In this document: positions 7,670-14,576 of the stretch, piece by piece
Numbering within the stretch: position 1 is the first letter of the stretch
Layout of the letters: each line of letters opens with the position of its first letter
From: Chitinophagaceae bacterium
GTDB taxonomy: Bacteria > Bacteroidota > Bacteroidia > Chitinophagales > Chitinophagaceae
Direction: 5' to 3'
Assembly (NCBI GenBank): GCA_003455235.1
Contig: DMRT01000068.1
Coordinates: 1-17,245, forward strand
DNA: 17,245 nucleotides
Notes under the pieces: model-generated
Databases searched by the model: none
What the model saw: the letters and a program-made list of their open reading frames with translations, nothing else
What the model was told of the DNA's origin: nothing
Program-made: the position numbers and the translations under genes

Positions 7670-8440
7670 TTATAACGCACGGTCGAGGTGTGTGTAACCC
7701 CCATCCACATGGATCAGCTGGCCGGTGGTATGACTGGAGCGTTCAGAAAGCAGGAAGGCAACCATGTTGGCGATCTCTTCCGGTGTGGTCATTCTTTTTC
7801 CCAACGGTATTTTATCAGTGATCGACTTTAATTTTTCACCGGGGTTTGGCAAAGATTGAATCCATTTTTCATAGAGCGGTGTATACGACTCTGCCACAAT
7901 TACCGCATTCACCCGGATGCCATACTTTAATAATTCCACCGCCCACTCACGGGTGAGCGCATTACGTCCTCCGTTTGCTGCAGCGTAGGCGGAAGTGTTA
8001 CCCTGGCCTGTTTCGGCCACCTTGCTTCCTATATTTACAATAACGCCTTTACTTTTTATCAATGCGGGCAGGGCAAAATGTGCCATCAGGTAATAATGTA
8101 CCAGGTTCTTGTGCAGGGAAGACATAAATGTTTCATAATTGCCGCTCTCCAGGCCCACACCGTCATTCACACCGGCATTATTCACCAGTCCGTCGATCCT
8201 TCCGTATTGATGCATCACCGCCTCTACAGCCCAGCGGCATTCATCGGGGTTGTTCAGTTCGGCAGTAACGAAAAAGCCATTACCGCTTATTTCATGCAGC
8301 ATTGATTCATTATCCGCCTGGTTTCTTCCAATGATCACCGGGATTGCTCCTTCCGAAGCCAGTACTTTAACAATGCCGGCGCCGATGCCTTTGGCGCCTC
8401 CGCTTACCACGAACACTTTATCTTTTAAGTCCAGGTTCAT
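7670..8440 (-). CDS. SDR-family oxidoreductase, probable L-fucose dehydrogenase
   Basis: Short-chain dehydrogenase of 256 residues, likely oxidising L-fucose to L-fuconolactone with NAD(P)+ in the cytoplasm. Visible are the Rossmann motif SGGAKGIG (13-20), NNAG (87-90), S139 in NIGSK, Y152 in SAYAAAN, and the C-terminal TGQLIHVDGG. The normally essential Lys four residues after the catalytic Tyr is Asn156 (codon AAC at 7975-7973), so the YxxxK signature is broken. The rest of the protein is intact and not decayed. I assign it to the first oxidation step because the other SDR of the operon fits the later keto-deoxy acid step and because a lactonase gene precedes it by 2 nt. The substrate could differ, and loss of activity or an altered proton relay is possible. 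Confidence 0.75.
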   Translation of the reverse strand: MNLDLKDKVFVVSGGAKGIGAGIVKVLASEGAIPVIIGRNQADNESMLHEISGNGFFVTAELNNPDECRWAVEAVMHQYGRIDGLVNNAGVNDGVGLESGNYETFMSSLHKNLVHYYLMAHFALPALIKSKGVIVNIGSKVAETGQGNTSAYAAANGGRNALTREWAVELLKYGIRVNAVIVAESYTPLYEKWIQSLPNPGEKLKSITDKIPLGKRMTTPEEIANMVAFLLSERSSHTTGQLIHVDGGYTHLDRAL

Positions 8441-8442
8441 AA

Positions 8443-9267
8443 TTACAAGTTATAAAACCGGGCAGCATTCAGCCCGAATACATGTTGTTTTTCTTCCTCA
8501 GTATACACTTCCATATACTTCTCCAGGATATTTTTCCATTGAGCATACTTTCCCGAAAGCAGCATTACCGGCCAGTCGCTGCCAAAAAGCAACCGGTTTG
8601 TTCCAAATACTTCAAATACGATATCAAGATAAGGATAAAAATCTGCCTCCTGCCAGTTGCCCCAATGTGTTTCCGTAAGCAACCCGGATAACTTGCAATA
8701 TACATTCGGGTGAACAGCAATCCCTGTCATATAGTGTTTCCACTCCGAAATGTTTTTGCTCTTTATACCCGGTTTGGCACAATGGTCGATGATAAGTTTC
8801 TGTTCCGGGAACCGGGAAACAAATTCCAGTGCCGGCTTCAGCTGATGATGGTAAATCAGCACATCATAGGTATAGCCATATTTACCCAACATCCTTACGC
8901 CTTCCTGGAATTCAGTCCGCAATAAAAAATCATCCGGCTCGCCCTGCACAATATGGCGCCAGCCTTTGATAACGGGGAATTGAGAAAAGTATTCCAATCG
9001 CTCCTGCAGGTTCGCTGCCCGCAGGTCTGTCCAGCCCACCACTCCTTTTATACAGGGGTTCGTTTCTGCAAGTTTTACAAGGAAAATTGTTTCATGCTCA
9101 CTTTGATCTGCCTGTACGGCTATGCAGCCATCCACTTTGTTTTCTTTCAATACAACAGAAAGATCAGCGGGCAGGTAATTCCTTCGCAGAACATACATGT
9201 CTTCCGTGATCCATGCATCCCGTATGGCATCAAATTCCCAGAAGTGTACATGTGAATCGATGATCAT
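8443..9267 (-). CDS. Amidohydrolase-2 family lactonase, probable L-fuconolactonase
   Basis: A 274-residue metal-dependent hydrolase of the COG3618 amidohydrolase family, expected to open L-fucono-lactone to L-fuconate. The N-terminus reads MIIDSHVHFWEFD, with the HxH metal motif at H6 and H8. Further family positions are H162 in IIDHCAKP and D231 in LLFGSDWPV. The barrel is full length, with no signal peptide, so it is cytoplasmic. The start is chosen at ATG 9267-9265, which overlaps the stop of the mutarotase gene as ATGA; an upstream in-frame start at 9300 would add MDTHGSNLSAA, which is absent from the family pattern. It is flanked by the mutarotase and the fucose dehydrogenase-like SDR, consistent with lactone hydrolysis straight after oxidation. 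The same family also includes lactonases for other sugars, so specificity is inferred from context. Confidence 0.85.
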   Translation of the reverse strand: MIIDSHVHFWEFDAIRDAWITEDMYVLRRNYLPADLSVVLKENKVDGCIAVQADQSEHETIFLVKLAETNPCIKGVVGWTDLRAANLQERLEYFSQFPVIKGWRHIVQGEPDDFLLRTEFQEGVRMLGKYGYTYDVLIYHHQLKPALEFVSRFPEQKLIIDHCAKPGIKSKNISEWKHYMTGIAVHPNVYCKLSGLLTETHWGNWQEADFYPYLDIVFEVFGTNRLLFGSDWPVMLLSGKYAQWKNILEKYMEVYTEEEKQHVFGLNAARFYNL

Positions 9268-9605
9268 GGCAGCTGAAAGATTTGATCCATGAGTATCCAT
9301 TTTTCACCCGGTTTTGCCCAAGGCATTGCCTGCTGGAATTTCCAAATCAGCTGCTCCCATTCCTGCACATTTGGATCGGATGCATCTGCGGCATTTTTTT
9401 TCTCAAAACTGAAATCATCAGCGGCTTCAATGATCATGAACAGGCGGTTGCCGGTGCGGTAAATATCCAGCACTTCGATGCCTGAATCCTTAATGCTTTT
9501 GATGATCTCCGGCCAAACGTTTTTATGATGCGCTTCATATTCCGCAATCAAAGCCGCGTCATCTTTGAGGTCCAGTGCCAGGCAATATCGTTTCAACAGG
9601 CTCAT
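9264..9605 (-). CDS. RhaM-family sugar mutarotase, probably acting on L-fucose
   Basis: A 113-residue protein of the L-rhamnose mutarotase (RhaM, DUF718) fold, which interconverts alpha and beta anomers of a 6-deoxy-hexose. The motif EYEAHHKNVWPEI aligns with the E. coli RhaM segment EYQRRHNPIWPEL, so Y23 and H27 correspond to its catalytic Tyr and His. The C-terminus ends IFQLP, like the FYLP end of RhaM. The gene overlaps its neighbours on both sides by 4 nt (ATGA), indicating translational coupling with the FAH-family hydrolase gene upstream and the lactonase gene downstream. Its place among fucose genes argues for L-fucose as substrate, although the classic E. coli fucose mutarotase FucU belongs to an unrelated family. 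L-rhamnose activity cannot be excluded. Confidence 0.85.
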   Translation of the reverse strand: MSLLKRYCLALDLKDDAALIAEYEAHHKNVWPEIIKSIKDSGIEVLDIYRTGNRLFMIIEAADDFSFEKKNAADASDPNVQEWEQLIWKFQQAMPWAKPGEKWILMDQIFQLP

Positions 9606-10456
9606 TCAGCTGACCAGGCTTTGGCTATTTGTTTGCTGCTTCCCAATCCATCGATACCCAGCTCAATCACATCGCCGGGCTTTATATAAACAGGGTCAGG
9701 CTTTTGCCCCAGCCCCACGCCCGCCGGCGTACCGGTAGAAATAATATCGCCGGGCAGCAGGGTCATAAACTGGCTGATGTAGGCAACAATGTAAGGAATA
9801 GAGAACACCAGGTTCTTTGTATTTCCGTCCTGCATGATTTTTCCATTTACGGTTAACCAAAGCCGCAGGTTATTTACATCATCGATCTCATCGGGTGTAG
9901 CCAGCCAGGGGCCCATGGGCGCAAAGGTATCACAGCTCTTTCCCTTCACCCACTGCCCGCTTCTCTCCAGCTGAAATTCCCGTTCGCTGTAATCGTTGTG
10001 CAGCATGTATCCTGCTATATACCCGGGTGCATTTTTTTCATCGATATAACCGGCCTTCTTACCCATCACCACAGCCAGCTCCACTTCCCAATCGGTTTTT
10101 TTGCTGTTCCTCGGAATCACCAGGTCATCATGGGGCCCTACAATGGCAGTGGTTGATTTAAAGAACAGCACCGGTTCGGCTGGTAGCTGCATATTGCTTT
10201 CTTTGGCATGATCGGAATAATTGAGCCCGATGCAGATAAGTTTGGAGGGACGTGCTACCGGGGAACCCAGCCGGGTGGCTTGTGAAACAGGTTTCAGTTC
10301 TTTTCCGGTTATGTTTTTTTGTAACAACTCCAATCCATTGTTTGCAAAGAATTGCTCATCATAGTCGTTCACGTATTCTGAAACGTCAAACCAGTCGTTG
10401 CCGGTAATAATTCCCGGTTTTTCTTTACCTGCCTCTCCAAAGCGGATCAACTTCAT
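9602..10456 (-). CDS. FAH-family hydrolase, probable 2,4-diketo-3-deoxy-L-fuconate hydrolase
   Basis: A 284-residue member of the fumarylacetoacetate hydrolase family, predicted to cleave 2,4-diketo-3-deoxy-L-fuconate into pyruvate and L-lactate in the cytoplasm. The N-terminal domain (1 to about 65) is followed by the catalytic fold: ICIGLNYSDHAKE (H83), the metal ligands E124 and E126 in DWEVELAVVMG and D155 in HNDYSERE, K174 in WVKGKSCDTFAPMGPW, and STGTPAGVGLG (240-250). All expected catalytic positions are present. It lies 15 bp after the SDR gene that would make its substrate and overlaps the mutarotase gene by 4 nt. The equivalent enzyme of the L-rhamnose route (LRA6) has the same fold, so the sugar is inferred from the fucosidases and the FucP-like carrier in the operon. 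Confidence 0.87.
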   Translation of the reverse strand: MKLIRFGEAGKEKPGIITGNDWFDVSEYVNDYDEQFFANNGLELLQKNITGKELKPVSQATRLGSPVARPSKLICIGLNYSDHAKESNMQLPAEPVLFFKSTTAIVGPHDDLVIPRNSKKTDWEVELAVVMGKKAGYIDEKNAPGYIAGYMLHNDYSEREFQLERSGQWVKGKSCDTFAPMGPWLATPDEIDDVNNLRLWLTVNGKIMQDGNTKNLVFSIPYIVAYISQFMTLLPGDIISTGTPAGVGLGQKPDPVYIKPGDVIELGIDGLGSSKQIAKAWSAE

Positions 10457-10471
10457 AGTGCTGTGGTTGAA

Positions 10472-11236
10472 TTAATTGTTGAGTTTTATAAATCCCCCGT
10501 CCACGGGGTAATCGCACCCGGTGATGAAGGATGCTTCATCGCTGCCAAGATACAATGCCAATGCCGCCACTTCTTCCGGTTCGCCCATCCGCCCGATCGG
10601 CTGGGATTTTGATAGCTTATCAAACATCTCTGCTTCCCGGCCGGGATACGATTTTTTCAGAAACCCATCCACGAAGGGTGTATGCACCCGGGCCGGAGAA
10701 ATTGAATTACAGCGGATGTTCTCGCTGATATAATCTTTGGCCACGCTCAACGTCATGGCCAGGATGGCACCTTTGGCGGTGCTGTAAGCAAAGCGGTCGG
10801 GGATGCCCACGTTGGCCGCCACCGATGCCATATTAATGATGCAACCACCCTTTGATTTACGCAATTGAGGAATGGCCGCACGAATGCAGTTGTATACTCC
10901 CTTTACGTTCACCTGCATAAGATTGTCGAAATCGGTTTCGGAAGTGGTATCAGCTTTCCCGATGTGTGCAATACCGGCGTTGTTAACAAGGATATGAATG
11001 GCCGAGATCTGTTCAAATACAAAATCCACTTCTGCCTGTGCAGCCACATTGCAGGAATGGGCAATGGCTTTACCACCGGCAGCTTCTATTTCCTTCACCA
11101 CATCTGCTGCTTTGGCGGCATCCAGTTCCAGTATGTGAACAACCGCTCCCTGTTTGGCAAAAGTTTCGGCAATGGCCCTGCCGATGCCGCTGCCGCCACC
11201 GGTAACCACCGCAATTTTATTATCAAGTCTGAACAT
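10472..11236 (-). CDS. SDR-family oxidoreductase, probable 2-keto-3-deoxy-L-fuconate dehydrogenase
   Basis: Short-chain dehydrogenase of 254 residues, expected to oxidise the C4 hydroxyl of 2-keto-3-deoxy-L-fuconate with NAD+. It has the complete classical signature: TGGGSGIG (12-19), NNAG (85-88), N110, S138 in NMASVAA, Y151 and K155 in YSTAK, and the C-terminal YPVDGGF. An acidic residue after strand 2 (ELD, 37-39) favours NAD+ over NADP+. It sits directly upstream of the FAH-family hydrolase gene, so dehydrogenation followed by C-C cleavage is the natural reading. The pairing mirrors the LRA5/LRA6 pair of oxidative rhamnose degradation. The protein is intact and serves as a useful contrast to the other SDR of the operon, whose Lys is missing. 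Confidence 0.83.
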   Translation of the reverse strand: MFRLDNKIAVVTGGGSGIGRAIAETFAKQGAVVHILELDAAKAADVVKEIEAAGGKAIAHSCNVAAQAEVDFVFEQISAIHILVNNAGIAHIGKADTTSETDFDNLMQVNVKGVYNCIRAAIPQLRKSKGGCIINMASVAANVGIPDRFAYSTAKGAILAMTLSVAKDYISENIRCNSISPARVHTPFVDGFLKKSYPGREAEMFDKLSKSQPIGRMGEPEEVAALALYLGSDEASFITGCDYPVDGGFIKLNN

Positions 11237-11238
11237 AA

Positions 11239-12432
11239 TCAGCGTTTTACTTTATAACCCTTCCATCCAAACCAGGCCACCACCACAAAACACAGTAAAG
11301 GTACGAGGTAGGCATTGGCCGTTGTCTTTTCCGACAACATGCCCATCACATAAGGAACCAGCGCCCCGCCCACGATGGACATGATGATGAAAGAAGATCC
11401 TTTTTTTGTATGATGCCCGAGGTCTTTTACACCCAATGCAAAAATGGTGGGAAACATGATGGATTCAAAAAAGAATACTGCCATCAGCGAATAAACCGAT
11501 ACCCAGCCCTTCGTCCAGATCACCGATGCACAAAGGAGGATATTGATTAAAGAATAAATGAACAGTAATTTATCCGGTGATATTTTCCGCATCAGTGCCG
11601 TACCGGTAAACCTTCCGGCAGTAAACAGCAGCAAACTTATTCCCAGCAACGACGATGCTTTAGCGGTATCAATCCCGGCGCCGGCTTCTGTACAATAATT
11701 AATGAACAGCGCCGCCACACCCACCTGGGCCGCTACGTAAAAGAACTGGGCAATCACCGCATTGATGAAATGGCTGTGCTGTGCCAATGGCTTTGCATCC
11801 TGTTCACTGTTTGATACCAGGGTACTTTCTTTTATTTCCGGCAAAGGTGTACGCAGGAACAAACCGGCAATCAGTAATACCACCAGCCCAATAGCTATAT
11901 AAACAAACTGCACGGAGAGCAGGTTGCCTTTTTCACTGCCCCCGCCGAAAAATACCCGGGATGCAATGATGGGTCCGATGAATGAACCCACACCATTAAA
12001 GCATTGGGAAAGGTTGAGGCGGAACTCTGAACTCTCCGGTTTACCCAGTACCGTAACATAAGGGTTGGCAGCCGTTTCCAGGCAGGCGAGCCCGGATGCA
12101 ATCACAAACAGGGCGAAGAGGAAAAAATTAAAACTTGAATTTTCTGCGGCGGGGTAAAAAAGAAAAGCGCCCGTTGCGTACAATAACAACCCGGCAATGA
12201 TGCCTTTTTTATACCCATACTTATTCATGAACATGGCTGCCGGGAATGCGATCAGAAAATACGCCCCGAAATAGGCAGCCTGCAGCAGTGTTGATCTTGT
12301 TTTGGTAATATCCAGGGATTCCTGGAAATGCTTGTTCAGCACATCCAGCAGTCCGTACGACAGTCCCCATAAAAAGAAAAGACTGGTTACCAGCGCCAGG
12401 GGCAGCAGGTATTTGTTCTTGGTATCATTCAT
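11239..12432 (-). CDS. fucP: FucP-type sugar:proton symporter (MFS), probable L-fucose permease
   Basis: Inner-membrane major-facilitator transporter of 397 residues with about 12 hydrophobic helices. The N-terminus reads MNDTKNKYLLPLALVTSLFFLWGLSYGLLDVLNKHF. D30 here and E119 in ACLETAANPY match the acidic residues D46 and E135 of E. coli FucP that carry the proton and bind fucose. Q143 in NLSQCFNGVGSFIGP matches the conserved Gln of that family. The start is the ATG at 12432-12430; the frame continues to a TTG at 12441, which adds only MHA and is less likely. The gene begins 9 bp after the stop of the PA14-bearing fucosidase and ends 2 bp before the next SDR. It would import the fucose freed by the exported fucosidases. 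Other sugars such as glucose or galactose are carried by relatives (GluP). Confidence 0.88.
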   Translation of the reverse strand: MNDTKNKYLLPLALVTSLFFLWGLSYGLLDVLNKHFQESLDITKTRSTLLQAAYFGAYFLIAFPAAMFMNKYGYKKGIIAGLLLYATGAFLFYPAAENSSFNFFLFALFVIASGLACLETAANPYVTVLGKPESSEFRLNLSQCFNGVGSFIGPIIASRVFFGGGSEKGNLLSVQFVYIAIGLVVLLIAGLFLRTPLPEIKESTLVSNSEQDAKPLAQHSHFINAVIAQFFYVAAQVGVAALFINYCTEAGAGIDTAKASSLLGISLLLFTAGRFTGTALMRKISPDKLLFIYSLINILLCASVIWTKGWVSVYSLMAVFFFESIMFPTIFALGVKDLGHHTKKGSSFIIMSIVGGALVPYVMGMLSEKTTANAYLVPLLCFVVVAWFGWKGYKVKR

Positions 12433-12441
12433 AGCATGCAA

Positions 12442-14568
12442 TTAATGAAACAGTATTTCTTTGCTGAGTTGCTGTTTGGTTCCTCCCGGTGGCTGCATCA
12501 GCACATTTAATTCATTACCTCCTCCGCTGTCGAAGTAAAGCACCCGGATTTTGTGAAAGCCTTTTCTTAAAGCAGCCCTTCCTTCTTTTTCCACCGTGCC
12601 ATGATCACCATCATTGTCCACCACTTCTTCCTCATCGATGAACAGCTTGCTGCCATCATCGGATTGTGTAAAGAACGTATAAATGCCGTCTTTCACTATC
12701 CTGATATATCCTGTATACTCAAGGGCGAATTTATCGGTGCGTTTTTTTGGCGCAACCGAAATATTTGTTGTTACACCCTCACCGGCTGGTTCACCGGCAA
12801 AAGCATTTTTCATATTGATGTTTTTATCCGGCTGGTAATACCTGTACCGGATGCCCGGCTGAAAGCTGCCTTTTACTGCCGTCTTCCACGCATAGGTTTT
12901 CACATTTGCCTCCAGCACTGTGCCGGGTAAATAGCCATCCCGGTAAACCCGGGCTTTGATGGCACTTGTTTTATCAATACTGAATGGCATTTTATACACG
13001 GCAGACGCCGGCCCCGGCTCAGCACCATCTGTTGTATAGTGTATGGTTGCCTGCGCATTTTCTGTACTGAGCTGAATGAGCGGCTTCAGCGCCCCGTTCT
13101 CATAATTTACTTTAATGACAGGCTTGGGAGAAAATTTTCCATAGCTGCCGATCTTCAACACATATGCATAGGGCGCTTTTATTTTATTGGGATCATAATC
13201 AGACAGGTCAACAACAATATCATCGCCTTGCTGTTTCCAGGACAGGCTTTGTTTCAACGACAAAAAATCAATGACCGATGATGAAGGAAGGCGGATGCCT
13301 TTAAGCAATAATTTTTTATTGGCTGGGTACTTTGGGAAAATGGCATAGAGGGTATTGGTGTTTTCATTGTACGTATAAAAGATTTCTTTTACCGCATAAC
13401 CCGGGTCGGGGTTAATGGTTATTTTCAGCAGCATATCGCCGCTGCGGTCTTTGTATTCCCGGTTGCCTTCGCTCCATTGTGCATGTTCTTTCCACCTTGT
13501 TGTTCCATAGATTGCTTCACCATTAATCGTCAGCCATTCACCCATCTGCAGCAGGCGTTCCTGCATGATAGGGGGGATTTTCCCGTGTTCATCCGGTCCG
13601 ATATCGAGCAAAAAATTTCCACCGCGGCTTACTTTATCAATCAGCTGAAGAACGAGTGACTGTGTGGAGTTATAATCCCAGGCATCTTCTTCGCGGTTAT
13701 AACCATAGCTGTAACCCATGCCCCTGCTTTCCTCCCAGTAATGGTCTTCAAAATCAAGTTCGGGCTGGTATTCGGGTGTATAGATGCCGCCATGTTTAAA
13801 GCGAACACCTTCGCCCCAACGGTCGTTCACCACCACTTTATTTTTCACCGGGCTTTCGTTATACAACCACGCTAAAAATTCCTGGCTCTTCCAGGTTTCG
13901 GCGGGCGCTTCCCAATCGCCATCGGTCCAGAATACATCAGGCTGGTAGTTATTGATCAGCTCTTTCATCTGCGGCCAGGCATGCTCCATCGCATACTTTT
14001 CCTTATCTGCCTTCCACAACGGGTTGAACCATTCGTACAAAGAAAAATACATGCCGGCGTGTACAGACGTTTTGCGCACTGCCTTGAAAAGATCGCCCAG
14101 CAGGTCCCGCTTGGGTCCCACATCCAGGGCATTCCATTTAAATCCCCAGTCCCTGTCGGCTTCTTTGTTTGGCCACAGGGTAAATCCATCGTGGTGCTTG
14201 GAAGTTAGCACAATGTACCTGGCACCGGATTGTTCAAACAGTTTTGCCCATTCATCGGGGTTGTATAACTCTGCTTTAAAATCATTGGCCAGGTCATAAT
14301 AGGAGCGGTTGCCGAATTTTGCTTTGTGATAGCGCTGCCTGGCCGTATCACTTGTCTGCAGTCCCTGCTGGTACCACTCTGCATAATTGCCTTTGGAACT
14401 CCAGCCCGGAACGGAATAAACACCCCAGTGAATGAAGATGCCGAACTTGGCATCTTTAAACCATTGCGGAACGGGACGCCCGTCAAGGCTTTCCCAGCTG
14501 GGTTGATAGGTTTGTGCAAATGAGTAATTAATCCCTGTTAAAAGAAGAAATAAGAAAAACTTTTTCAT
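12442..14568 (-). CDS. Secreted multidomain alpha-L-fucosidase (GH29) with CHB_HEX_C-like and PA14 domains
   Basis: Exported fucosidase of 708 residues, well beyond the usual 430-480 of a GH29 catalytic unit. Residues 1 to about 19 are a signal peptide (KKFFLFLLLTGINYSFAQ). The catalytic barrel spans about 25-370, with KFGIFIHWGVYSVPGW (41-56), TSKHHDGFTLWP (122-133), and VFWTDGDWE, where D216 is the expected nucleophile. A Glu near DFEDHYWEE (272-280) is a candidate acid/base but not certain. Residues about 375-475 form a beta-rich C-terminal fucosidase domain. Residues about 495-557 (ATIHYTTDGAEP, IKARVYRDGY) resemble the chitobiase/hexosaminidase C-terminal domain. Residues about 610-700 form a PA14-type module (YTFFTQSDDGSKLFID, FHKIRVLYFDSGGGNEL), likely carbohydrate-binding. 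No T9SS tail is seen. It is the second gene of the operon. Confidence 0.92.
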   Translation of the reverse strand: MKKFFLFLLLTGINYSFAQTYQPSWESLDGRPVPQWFKDAKFGIFIHWGVYSVPGWSSKGNYAEWYQQGLQTSDTARQRYHKAKFGNRSYYDLANDFKAELYNPDEWAKLFEQSGARYIVLTSKHHDGFTLWPNKEADRDWGFKWNALDVGPKRDLLGDLFKAVRKTSVHAGMYFSLYEWFNPLWKADKEKYAMEHAWPQMKELINNYQPDVFWTDGDWEAPAETWKSQEFLAWLYNESPVKNKVVVNDRWGEGVRFKHGGIYTPEYQPELDFEDHYWEESRGMGYSYGYNREEDAWDYNSTQSLVLQLIDKVSRGGNFLLDIGPDEHGKIPPIMQERLLQMGEWLTINGEAIYGTTRWKEHAQWSEGNREYKDRSGDMLLKITINPDPGYAVKEIFYTYNENTNTLYAIFPKYPANKKLLLKGIRLPSSSVIDFLSLKQSLSWKQQGDDIVVDLSDYDPNKIKAPYAYVLKIGSYGKFSPKPVIKVNYENGALKPLIQLSTENAQATIHYTTDGAEPGPASAVYKMPFSIDKTSAIKARVYRDGYLPGTVLEANVKTYAWKTAVKGSFQPGIRYRYYQPDKNINMKNAFAGEPAGEGVTTNISVAPKKRTDKFALEYTGYIRIVKDGIYTFFTQSDDGSKLFIDEEEVVDNDGDHGTVEKEGRAALRKGFHKIRVLYFDSGGGNELNVLMQPPGGTKQQLSKEILFH

Positions 14569-14576
14569 GAAGTGAA

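Noticed and set aside
9268..9300. Upstream start of the lactonase (MDTHGSNLSAA)
   Set aside because: The family begins at the MIIDSHVH-type N-terminus, and the ATG at 9267 makes a coupled ATGA overlap with the mutarotase stop.
7670..11236. Assigning the pathway to L-rhamnose (LRA-type) rather than L-fucose
   Set aside because: The FAH, SDR and mutarotase families alone would allow it, but three fucosidases and a FucP-like carrier with the matching acidic residues favour fucose. It is kept as an alternative for the mutarotase only.
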